Origin: Methanobacteriota archaeon
Lineage (GTDB): Archaea > Thermoplasmatota > Poseidoniia > Poseidoniales > Thalassarchaeaceae
Direction: 5' to 3'
DNA: 5,145 bases
NCBI GenBank assembly: GCA_002725475.1
Contig: PBPH01000080.1
Span: 1 to 5,145, forward strand
Shown piece after piece: positions 1-5,145 of this stretch. The notes below the pieces were generated by a model that was not told where the DNA came from, ran no database searches, and saw nothing but the letters and a program-made list of their open reading frames with translations. How positions within the stretch are numbered: the stretch's first letter is position 1; each line of letters starts with the position of its first letter. The translations under genes were made by a program, and so were the position numbers.

Positions 1-70
1 AAAGAAGAGCTAAAAATAGTGCAAAAAAGCCACCATCTCCTCTACTTTGGATGTCGCGAGGTCTAACCAC
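1..70 (-). CDS. possible N-terminus of a leftward membrane protein gene (partial)
   Basis: Read on the minus strand from a GTG at 70-68, an open frame runs to the window edge. It encodes 23 residues beginning (M)VRPRDIQSRGDGG and continuing into the hydrophobic stretch FFALFLALL. That would be a short polar, positively charged head followed by the start of a membrane segment. An AAAGGA sequence lies about 5 bases upstream of the GTG and could be a weak ribosome site. An in-frame TGA lies further upstream, so GTG is the only good start. I do not recognise the family, and 23 residues are too few to assign one. The opposite strand is also open here (frame 3, ending at 123) but reads as Ser/Leu/Pro-rich, like an antisense shadow. 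If real, the gene is divergent from the rpo7 operon. Confidence 0.35.
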   Translation of the reverse strand, partial: MVRPRDIQSRGDGGFFALFLALL

Positions 71-144
71 AAGTTCCTTTGCCCTTTGGCCTATACTTCA
101 ACCTTCACTAACCTCGCTATTGTGAAATGCTGATTATTGGGTCT

Positions 145-170
145 CGTGACCCCTACGGGGGTCACGTTTT
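145..170 (+). terminator. perfect 9-bp hairpin with TACG loop and T run
   Basis: CGTGACCCC (145-153) pairs without mismatch with GGGGTCACG (158-166) across the loop TACG, followed by TTTT at 167-170. C(UACG)G is a member of the very stable UNCG tetraloop family. On the plus strand this resembles an intrinsic terminator; on the minus strand no T run follows it. No plus-strand gene ending just upstream could be confirmed, so the element might instead be a structured part of the intergenic region or of the leader of the possible leftward gene. The pairing is seen directly; the terminator role is inferred. Confidence 0.5.
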
Positions 171-310
171 CATTTCAACTAGAATCAATATAATTAGTCT
201 TTAAACTTTGTAATTTTGGCGTTTTTGAATAATTAAATTAACGAAAATTTGAACCCAATAGATAGGCTTTCAGTTGTTGATGCTAAAATGCCCGCCTTTT
301 TTACATCAAG
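171..310. promoter_or_regulatory. A+T-rich intergenic stretch with TATA-like sequences
   Basis: This gene-free stretch between the hairpin and the structured leader is very A+T-rich. It contains several runs that could act as archaeal TATA boxes: AATATAATTA at 187-196, TTTAAA at 200-205 and AATTAAATTA at 231-240. With the usual 22-27 base spacing, the last would place a transcription start near 262, making the rpo7 leader about 190 bases long. A further TTTAAAT at 317-323 could start a shorter transcript near 345. No BRE can be picked out with confidence and I cannot choose among these candidates. The TTG-initiated open frame at 249-437 does not look like a real protein. Confidence 0.3.
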
Positions 311-421
311 GTTGGGTTTAAATGGGGTTGGCAGGTCGGCGAGCCACTGGAAACCTCTCCTCTGGAGGCGTGTGCTAATGAGGGACGGGAGGGTTGTGAA
401 CCCTTCCGTTCCTAAGCACAC
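311..421 (+). promoter_or_regulatory. structured RNA leader upstream of rpo7
   Basis: The stretch is G+C-rich compared with its flanks and folds extensively. The core is a hairpin at 370-421. GTGTGCT (370-376) pairs with AGCACAC (415-421). After a small asymmetric internal loop (AATG opposite A), positions 381-395 pair continuously with 399-413 for 15 bp, including three G-T wobbles, closing on a GTG loop. Ahead of it, CCTCT (354-358) can pair with GGAGG (364-368). GGGTTT (314-319) can pair with AAACCT (351-356), which excludes the CCTCT pairing, and TGGC can pair with GCCA inside it. The element ends 32 bases before the rpo7 ATG, next to the Shine-Dalgarno-like sequences. It could be a 5' UTR regulatory structure or a separate small RNA. 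It does not look like a tRNA, 5S rRNA, SRP RNA or RNase P RNA by their conserved motifs. The pairing is read from the sequence; the function is unknown. Confidence 0.5.
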
Positions 422-453
422 ATCTGGAGGATGGTGAAAGGAGCGTAGAAAAA

Positions 454-1005
454 ATGTACACACTTGAAGTTAGAGAGGATACAATTAGAATCCCCGCAGA
501 GTATATTCGCGAGGGGCAATCATTGAGTCAACACGTTGATCGTTTGGCTCATCAGGCATTTGAAGGAAAGTTCGATGATCATGATAATTTTGTTGTTGTA
601 ACATTTGATCATGAAATGATTGGTAGAGGCAGAATTATTCATGGAGACGGGGCTATTTATCAGAATGTTCGATTCAAAGCAGTACTTTTCCATCTAGATA
701 CAAATGAGATTGTTGATGGTGCAGTGTCGGAAGTTCTTGAGTTCGGTGCATTCGTGCAGATGGGTCCTCTTGAAGGCCTTCTTCACAAATCACAAATTCT
801 TGAGGAACCGGTGAATATCAATCATAATGAAGGTAAAATAATTGGTAGTAGATCAGGTTCAACTCTTTCTATGACGAACCCTGTTCGTTCCCGTGTTGTA
901 ACTTTGTCTCTTAATCCTCACGACCCACGTTCAAGTAAGATTGGTTTGACTTGTAAGCAACCAGGTCTAGGAGCTCACGATTGGATTGTTGATGGCGGTG
1001 AATAA
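454..1005 (+). CDS. rpo7: DNA-directed RNA polymerase subunit Rpo7 (RpoE')
   Basis: The product is the archaeal counterpart of eukaryotic Rpb7. With Rpo4 it forms the stalk of RNA polymerase, which binds emerging RNA and helps promoter opening and processivity. The 183-residue length is typical. Residues 1 to about 80 are the N-terminal tip domain, opening MYTLEVREDTIRIPAE and including the conserved GDGAIYQNVRFKA segment (64-76). Residues about 82-180 are the S1/OB RNA-binding domain, with EIVDGAVSEVLEFGAFV (85-101), GLLHKSQI (108-115) and the signature SKIGLTCKQPGLG (161-173). The ATG at 454 fits the family start. AGGAG at 439-443 lies 10 bases upstream, with further GGTGA and GGAGG matches just before it. 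This is the first gene of the operon; its last codons carry the ribosome site and probably the start of spt4. The structured stretch before it may control its translation. Confidence 0.96.
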   Translation: MYTLEVREDTIRIPAEYIREGQSLSQHVDRLAHQAFEGKFDDHDNFVVVTFDHEMIGRGRIIHGDGAIYQNVRFKAVLFHLDTNEIVDGAVSEVLEFGAFVQMGPLEGLLHKSQILEEPVNINHNEGKIIGSRSGSTLSMTNPVRSRVVTLSLNPHDPRSSKIGLTCKQPGLGAHDWIVDGGE

Positions 1006-1213
1006 TTTGGCTAAAAAAATCCCTTTGGCATGTGGTGAATGCCATCTAATTTTAGAAGATGGGCAAGAACAGTGTAACGCTCATCCAGAAGCACACTGCA
1101 CCTCTGACTGGGCCGGTTATGTTGTGATTTTGAATCCAGAACGTTCGGAAATAGCAACCAAACTTGAAATTAACAGAGCAGGAAATTATGCTTTAAAGGT
1201 AAATATCCGTTGA
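992..1213 (+). CDS. spt4: transcription elongation factor Spt4 (RpoE'')
   Basis: This is a small zinc-binding protein that pairs with the NGN domain of Spt5. The Spt4/5 complex clamps RNA polymerase on DNA and supports elongation. From the ATG at 992 it has 73 residues, a little over the usual 60-65. The zinc region is LACGECHLI (C14, C17), followed by QCNAHPEAHC (C28, H31, H35, C36). The C-terminal half, SDWAGYVVILNPERSEIATK through GNYALKV, is the standard Spt4 fold that meets Spt5. The second pair of zinc ligands is not the usual CxxC, so H31 or C36 must fill in. The start is uncertain. ATG 992 overlaps the rpo7 end by 14 bases and has no ribosome site; GTG 998 is possible; TTG 1007 has GGCGGTGA 5 bases upstream and would give 68 residues beginning (M)AKKIPLACGECH. 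Either way translation is probably coupled to rpo7. Confidence 0.92.
   Translation: MAVNNLAKKIPLACGECHLILEDGQEQCNAHPEAHCTSDWAGYVVILNPERSEIATKLEINRAGNYALKVNIR
994..1001 (+). promoter_or_regulatory. ribosome binding site inside the rpo7 3' end, for spt4
   Basis: GGCGGTGA lies in the last codons of rpo7 and matches the GGTGA part of the archaeal Shine-Dalgarno consensus. It is placed correctly for TTG 1007 (5-base gap) and lies downstream of ATG 992. It is therefore the main argument for the shorter Spt4, or it simply reflects the Gly-Gly-Glu codons that end Rpo7. Confidence 0.45.
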
Positions 1214-1218
1214 GGGGG
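1212..1218 (+). promoter_or_regulatory. ribosome binding site for rps24e
   Basis: GAGGGGG overlaps the spt4 stop codon (TGA 1211-1213) and ends 7 bases before ATG 1226. This decides the S24e start against the in-frame TTG at 1220, which would sit only one base from the site. The same GAGGGGG with a 7-base gap precedes the propeller gene on the other strand. Confidence 0.7.
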
Positions 1219-1225
1219 TTTGAAA

Positions 1226-1591
1226 ATGGAAATTATTGATAAAAAAGAGAATCAACTATTGAGTCGTGTTGAAATTAGATTTGAACTTCGACACGAGGGC
1301 GTAGCTACACCCGACAGAGGTCAATTGCGAAGCAAAGTAGCATCTTTAGTGCCAGGTACTTCAGCATCCAATGTGGTTGTTAAGGAAGTGCAAACTCGTT
1401 TCGGACAACCATTGACCACCGGTTTGGCATTTATCTATGACTCGGATGATGCAATGCAAATTGAGCCAAGATATGTTTTGGATAGGCACGGAGTTGGGAC
1501 TAAAGAAGAGGCTTCCGAAGAATCATCACCTTCATCAGAACCAATTCCGGAAATTGAAACCGAAGAAGATGTTTCTGGGGGTGAGGAATAG
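1226..1591 (+). CDS. rps24e: 30S ribosomal protein S24e
   Basis: A structural protein of the archaeal small ribosomal subunit, shared with eukaryotes (eS24). The 121 residues start MEIIDKKENQLLSR. They continue with the family landmarks EIRFELRHEG (16-25), TPDRGQLRSKVASL (28-41), the VVKEVQTRFGQ strand region (51-61) and GLAFIYDSDD (66-75), then IEPRYVLDR (79-87), which is where the conserved fold ends. Residues 93-121 are an extra tail of mainly Ser, Glu and Pro, strongly acidic and probably disordered; the core alone is close to the usual archaeal length of about 100. The ATG at 1226 is chosen because it gives the family's N-terminus and has GAGGGGG 7 bases upstream. The stop TAG shares its G with the GTG start of rps27ae, so the two ribosomal proteins are translationally linked. 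Confidence 0.94.
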   Translation: MEIIDKKENQLLSRVEIRFELRHEGVATPDRGQLRSKVASLVPGTSASNVVVKEVQTRFGQPLTTGLAFIYDSDDAMQIEPRYVLDRHGVGTKEEASEESSPSSEPIPEIETEEDVSGGEE

Positions 1592-1818
1592 TGTCCAACC
1601 GCTCTAGTCTATACACCGTAGAAGGTGGTAAATTAATTCGAAATAATGAGGTATGCCCTCAATGTGGTCCGGGAATTTTCATGGCTAAGCATGCGGATCG
1701 AACAACATGTGGTCGATGTGGTCACGATTCGTCTAAGTCGAAAGTAATCCCCGAACCAGTTTCAACTGATTCTCAGGCTAGTGAATTACCAGTTAAAGAT
1801 TCATCAGAAGAAGAGTAA
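1591..1818 (+). CDS. rps27ae: 30S ribosomal protein S27ae
   Basis: A zinc-ribbon protein of the small subunit (eS31), which in eukaryotes is made as a ubiquitin fusion; no ubiquitin part is present here. The 75 residues contain YTVEGGKLIRNNEVCPQCG and end the ribbon at CGRCG. The zinc ligands are C22, C25, C40 and C43, and the intervening GPGIFMAKHADRTT is the conserved family segment. Residues 46-75 form an extra Ser/Glu/Pro-rich acidic tail ending SSEEE, making the protein longer than the usual 50-60 residues. The GTG start overlaps the rps24e stop by one base, and GGTGA at 1580-1584 lies 6 bases before it, which supports it. This is the last gene of the rightward operon. Its stop touches the stop of the opposing gene. 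In many euryarchaea kae1 follows; it does not here. Confidence 0.94.
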   Translation: MSNRSSLYTVEGGKLIRNNEVCPQCGPGIFMAKHADRTTCGRCGHDSSKSKVIPEPVSTDSQASELPVKDSSEEE

Positions 1819-2766
1819 TCAGCTGGATGCGAAAGGTGTCCATTTACCCAAATTATCTAGCACAATTACTCCATTAATTGGATGAACGTAAAGGGCCACC
1901 CCCAAGTCATTACGTGGCACTCTTTGTACTCCGCTTTCAGACCATAAAATATCTTCCCGCCATCCCGAGATGTGCCATACGCCGTTCAAGTTCAGAGCGT
2001 CGTTGCAAGGCCCACCTGGTATATTTTCCTCATTACTTCCATCGCTTTTACACCTTAGAATTTCCCCACTTGATAAACCTAGTAACCAACCATCATCTCC
2101 CTTGACAACCAAATCCAACTCGCCTTTTGTCGAAATACGACCTCGTGAAATTATGCTACCATCTGACCACTCCAGAGTAATCCATGATCCTGAAATACTC
2201 CAAATCCAAATACAGTTTTTTTCATTAATATTTGGATGAGGTCCCAATACAATAGTGTGAATCATTTCCGAATTTGAATATCCCTTTATCGCTTCCCAAG
2301 ACAATTCGGGAATCCGCCAGATTTCTTCAGAATTGGAATCTATACAGTATATCCCTCGTTTATAATTAGAGAAACAAATCATCTGCCCTTCGGAGGTAAT
2401 TCCTATGGGCTCTGCATCTAATTCATGGCTCCAAATAGAGCCAGCCACCGAACGATCAATTGTTCTGTCATTCTGTGAAAATCGTAATTCACTTTTATTT
2501 ATTCCATTTTCAAATCCATTATCTATGGGTAACGCAGCCATTCTTGCTTGTCTCAGTTCATTTTCCACCCATGTGGCCACAAATAAATTATCACAAATCG
2601 TTGAATTAGTAATTCCAGAGGGGAAGGGGTTGGCGTAGTCCTCAATAATTTCCAAATTGTCTCTATCGATTCTACATATCTCTCCATCTACTCCGATGAC
2701 TAGAATTAGATTTTCGATAAGGTGAATTTTTGTAGGGGGGAAAGGAATGGGGGGGAACTTCGGCAT
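1819..2766 (-). CDS. unrecognised beta-propeller-like protein downstream of alaS
   Basis: I do not recognise this 315-residue protein. It is rich in Trp, Gly, Ile and Asp, with short strand-turn-strand units that recur: VDGEICRID (26-34), SEGQMICFS (125-133), RGIYCIDSNSEEIWRI (137-151) and SSGEILRCKSDGS (232-244). Units ending in a W such as EEIWRI resemble PQQ/WD-type propeller blades, so a single beta-propeller domain is the best guess. There is no signal peptide or membrane segment, so it should be cytoplasmic. The N-terminus is Pro-rich (KFPPIPFPP), encoded by C6 and C7 runs. GAGGGGG lies 7 bases before the ATG. The gene begins 23 bases after the alaS stop on the same strand, so the two are probably co-transcribed. 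A scaffold or protein-interaction role would be usual for the fold but is not shown. Confidence 0.75.
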   Translation of the reverse strand: MPKFPPIPFPPTKIHLIENLILVIGVDGEICRIDRDNLEIIEDYANPFPSGITNSTICDNLFVATWVENELRQARMAALPIDNGFENGINKSELRFSQNDRTIDRSVAGSIWSHELDAEPIGITSEGQMICFSNYKRGIYCIDSNSEEIWRIPELSWEAIKGYSNSEMIHTIVLGPHPNINEKNCIWIWSISGSWITLEWSDGSIISRGRISTKGELDLVVKGDDGWLLGLSSGEILRCKSDGSNEENIPGGPCNDALNLNGVWHISGWREDILWSESGVQRVPRNDLGVALYVHPINGVIVLDNLGKWTPFASS

Positions 2767-2773
2767 TATTTGA

Positions 2774-2780
2774 CCCCCTC
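2774..2780 (-). promoter_or_regulatory. ribosome binding site for the propeller gene
   Basis: On the minus strand GAGGGGG lies in the 23-base gap after alaS and ends 7 bases before the ATG at 2766. It confirms that start and argues against the out-of-frame ATG at 2782, which lies upstream of the site. No promoter is visible in the gap, so the gene depends on alaS transcription or on a promoter inside alaS. Confidence 0.7.
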
Positions 2781-2789
2781 ATGCGTTGT

Positions 2790-5145
2790 CTACTCTAGAC
2801 TGAGTAAACCACGAGCAGCCTTAAGGGCGTCATCGAGGCCATCTGGGTTGGTCCCTCCTCCCTGGGCAAAAGTGGGTTTACCACCACCGCTGCCACCGAT
2901 GTGTTTGGAAATGGAGTTTATTATCGAGTTCGCATCGTGTTTCTCTGAAGCGGCGCTATCTTCGGTAATAGCAACTAACAATTTACCTCCCCCATCACGG
3001 GTGCCAAGAATGGCTACTGTCGGTATGCTAGAATCTCTAGTCAATTCTTGGGCCATCCCTATTAGTTGCCGCATATCACCTGAGGATTGCATTACTACGT
3101 ACCTAATACCATCTTTTTCGATACTATCATTTCCGCCCCCACTAGTACGAAGTCTAACTATTTCTGCCTCTAGGTTTTCGATTTGTTTTTTCTGACTTTT
3201 CCATTCATCAAAGAATCTCTGGATCGTTGCAGGTAATTCATCGGCTTGTACTCCTAGTACTTCAGAAGCCTCACATAGCAACCGCTCCTGAGTTCGCGCA
3301 TGCTCCCTCGCCGTCTCCCCTGCCACAATCTGCAGACGCTCTACCCCATCTTGAACCGCACTGCTCCGGATTATCCTTACTTCGCCAATTTTACCGATTT
3401 TGTCATGATGCGTCCCTCCACAAGCCTGGACGTCATGTTCTCCGATTTTGATGACCCTAATCTGTTGATGTTTTGGCGGCCCGCCCTGATACAAATCAAA
3501 TCCGAAACGTGCATCAGCATCAACTCTGTCTAGGACTAATTTTTCAACCGATAGATCACTTTGTATTATCTCATTCGCATGATCTTCTATTTCATCTAAT
3601 TGTGATCTAGTTAGTCTTTCATAATGAGTGACGTCCAATCGAGCGTATCTTTCGCCCTTGTTACTTCCTGCTTGCCATATGTGGGGGCCTAGTATTTTTC
3701 TAGCTGAACCTCCAACAATGTGGACTGAGGTGTGGTGATCCATTAATTGAGTTCTACGAGCCGCATTTAATTGTCCAGTAACCGGACCTAATTCTAAATG
3801 GCCATTTGTTAAATGAATAATGATTCCCTCTTCAATTCTTGAGTCTAGAACATCAACAGTTTTCCCATTCCCGAGCGTCCCAAAGTCGCTCATCTGGCCG
3901 CCGCCTTCTGGGTAGAATAGGGTCCTATCAAGAACCATTGCGTGAGTCGGTGCTTCAGACACCTCACTTGATAGATTTAATGATGAAATTGAATCTTCAT
4001 TCAACTCAAAGCAGGAAATAACTTGTGCTTTGAATTTGGTTTTAGAAGTATCATTGTAGTAATCCATTGAAGTGGGGGGGAGGTCATGATTTGCATTTAA
4101 GAGATTATTAGTGATATTCTCTTTGGCTAATTCCTTTGTTCTTATTGCATGTCTAGATGCCATGTCAGATGCTAATCCGACTCTTGCTGATAGTTTAGGC
4201 CAACCAATTTGGTTGGCTATCTGTACAACCATATCTGGTTGCAAACCTCTACTTTCTGCTAATTGAAAGTAGATTTCGTCCGGGATTTGATTACAATCAT
4301 TCGAAATAGATTTCAAAGCAGTACGTACAGCCGCCTCTCCAGCTCTAATCATTTCTCGATATCTTTGTTCTTCGAGATTTAGGATAGTAAGAATCCCCTC
4401 TGGTGTTTGTGTGAATTTTCTACCGGGCAGATTGACTTCAAGATGGTGCTCTCCCAACTCCGCCAAAGTCTTATCAATTCCTAATTCATCAATCATTTTC
4501 AAAGTCCTTCTTGCTAACATCCTTGCCAAATATCCTGCCTTAACGTTCGATGGAACTAATCCATCCCCTAACATGTTACAAAGTCCGTGTAAATGGTCTG
4601 GTATCGCATAAATTGCTGAAAGTGGTTCGGTAATCGATTTCAATTCATCCAATGTGATATTTACTCCCCTTGATTGCAACCTCTCAACCAACTTATCATA
4701 GAGTGCAGAAACATCTGTGCCCACGTCTATGTTTAGAATTCCAGCAAGTGTAGATAACTCAGAGAGAAGTACCTCGGTGTCGATATGTTTCATCGAAGAA
4801 ATGCGTTCATCAAGTCCAGATAATTCACGAAGTAATGAAACAGTCTCCGGATATATTGCCTCATATATTGTAGGGGTTCCTGCTGCAGCCCAACAGAATC
4901 TTTCAAGCCCATATCCCGTATCAATAATTTGCAATTCCATTTCACTATAACTGTCCCCCTTCACCTCAAAATCGCCATTAGGGTCTTCCTTTAGGTTCAT
5001 GAAAACCAAGGTCGCTAATTCAAGCCCTCCAACTATCACCTCTAGTGCCGGGCCAGCATTGCCTCCGCCAGACCACGGATTTTCGACATAGGTGATTTCG
5101 TTTGAGTTGATTCCAAGGCCATCAACAAATAGTTCATCACATTGA
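2790..5145 (-). CDS. alaS: alanyl-tRNA synthetase, archaeal type (N-terminus beyond window)
   Basis: The enzyme charges tRNA-Ala with alanine and removes wrongly attached serine and glycine. The 784 visible residues are continuous; a GTG at 5039 is internal, because the frame stays open to the edge with family sequence (NPWSGGGNAGP, GLELATLVFM). Domains in order: the end of the class II catalytic core with motif 3, DTGYGLERFCWAA (visible residues 75-87); the tRNA-recognition domain; and the editing domain. The editing domain has zinc ligand motifs HTSVH (H471, H475; codons 3732-3734 and 3720-3722) and CGGTH (C575, H579; codons 3420-3422 and 3408-3410). A linker helix and the glycine-rich C-terminal C-Ala domain follow, with GGSGGGKPTFAQGGG near the end. 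Motifs 1 and 2, roughly the first 120-150 residues, lie outside the window. All visible functional residues are intact, so editing should be active. The gene leads the propeller gene. Confidence 0.96.
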   Translation of the reverse strand, partial: QCDELFVDGLGINSNEITYVENPWSGGGNAGPALEVIVGGLELATLVFMNLKEDPNGDFEVKGDSYSEMELQIIDTGYGLERFCWAAAGTPTIYEAIYPETVSLLRELSGLDERISSMKHIDTEVLLSELSTLAGILNIDVGTDVSALYDKLVERLQSRGVNITLDELKSITEPLSAIYAIPDHLHGLCNMLGDGLVPSNVKAGYLARMLARRTLKMIDELGIDKTLAELGEHHLEVNLPGRKFTQTPEGILTILNLEEQRYREMIRAGEAAVRTALKSISNDCNQIPDEIYFQLAESRGLQPDMVVQIANQIGWPKLSARVGLASDMASRHAIRTKELAKENITNNLLNANHDLPPTSMDYYNDTSKTKFKAQVISCFELNEDSISSLNLSSEVSEAPTHAMVLDRTLFYPEGGGQMSDFGTLGNGKTVDVLDSRIEEGIIIHLTNGHLELGPVTGQLNAARRTQLMDHHTSVHIVGGSARKILGPHIWQAGSNKGERYARLDVTHYERLTRSQLDEIEDHANEIIQSDLSVEKLVLDRVDADARFGFDLYQGGPPKHQQIRVIKIGEHDVQACGGTHHDKIGKIGEVRIIRSSAVQDGVERLQIVAGETAREHARTQERLLCEASEVLGVQADELPATIQRFFDEWKSQKKQIENLEAEIVRLRTSGGGNDSIEKDGIRYVVMQSSGDMRQLIGMAQELTRDSSIPTVAILGTRDGGGKLLVAITEDSAASEKHDANSIINSISKHIGGSGGGKPTFAQGGGTNPDGLDDALKAARGLLSLE

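Noticed and set aside
56..117. 7-bp inverted repeat GCGAGGT (56-62) / ACCTCGC (111-117), resembling a tRNA acceptor stem
   Set aside because: The enclosed span is too short for a tRNA and has no anticodon arm or T-loop; probably chance.
3..123. Plus-strand open frame ending 22 bases before the TACG hairpin
   Set aside because: The position would suit a gene with a terminator, but the residues are Ser/Leu/Pro-rich without a motif and mirror the more protein-like minus-strand frame. It is not excluded without sequence to the left.
311..430. Known RNA gene (tRNA, 5S rRNA, SRP RNA, RNase P RNA, H/ACA guide)
   Set aside because: None of the conserved loops of these classes is present. There is a CACACA run near the hairpin foot, but the internal loop is too small for an H/ACA pocket.
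249..437. 62-residue plus-strand open frame starting with TTG
   Set aside because: No ribosome site, no recognisable motif, and it runs straight through the long hairpin; RNA structure explains the base pattern better.
431..448. Five-codon upstream frame (ATG GTG AAA GGA GCG TAG) before rpo7
   Set aside because: GGAGG touches the ATG with no spacing, so it could not serve as its ribosome site.
233..463. 76-residue minus-strand open frame
   Set aside because: It crosses the rpo7 start and the hairpin, has no family resemblance, and looks like chance openness opposite a structured region.
2722..4950. Several plus-strand open frames across alaS and the propeller gene
   Set aside because: All are antisense shadows of strongly conserved or clearly protein-like minus-strand genes.
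5037..5039. GTG as the start of alaS
   Set aside because: The frame continues upstream to the edge with conserved catalytic-domain sequence, so this codon is an internal valine.

Overview
The window comes from an archaeon. It carries, in one orientation, the archaeal transcription-translation cluster Rpo7 (RNA polymerase subunit E') - Spt4 - ribosomal protein S24e - ribosomal protein S27ae. On the other strand lies an archaeal-type alanyl-tRNA synthetase. The moderately A+T-rich composition, acidic protein tails and GGAGG/GGTGA-type Shine-Dalgarno sites would suit a mesophilic marine euryarchaeon such as a Poseidoniales (Marine Group II) relative. That placement is an inference from general character, not from a marker I could test.

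Layout. Positions 1-70 may hold the first codons of a leftward gene that runs off the left edge; it would encode an N-terminus leading into a hydrophobic segment. Positions 71-453 contain no convincing gene. They hold a perfect 9-bp hairpin with a TACG loop and a trailing T run (145-170), an A+T-rich stretch with TATA-like sequences (about 185-250), and a strongly structured stretch (about 311-421) just ahead of rpo7. Its main element is a 22-bp hairpin at 370-421. Positions 454-1818 are the rightward operon rpo7-spt4-rps24e-rps27ae, with genes overlapping or within about 12 bases of each other. Positions 1819-5145 are a leftward pair: alaS (N-terminus beyond the right edge), then, 23 bases after its stop, a 315-codon gene for an unrecognised beta-propeller-like protein.

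The two transcription units meet tail to tail with no base between the stop codons of rps27ae and the propeller gene. Functionally the right-pointing operon joins transcription (the Rpo7 stalk subunit and the Spt4 elongation factor) with 30S ribosome assembly. The left-pointing pair joins tRNA charging with an orphan protein. The parts most worth following up are the structured RNA ahead of rpo7, which may control ribosome-site access, and the propeller protein tied to alaS. The rest is conserved housekeeping machinery.
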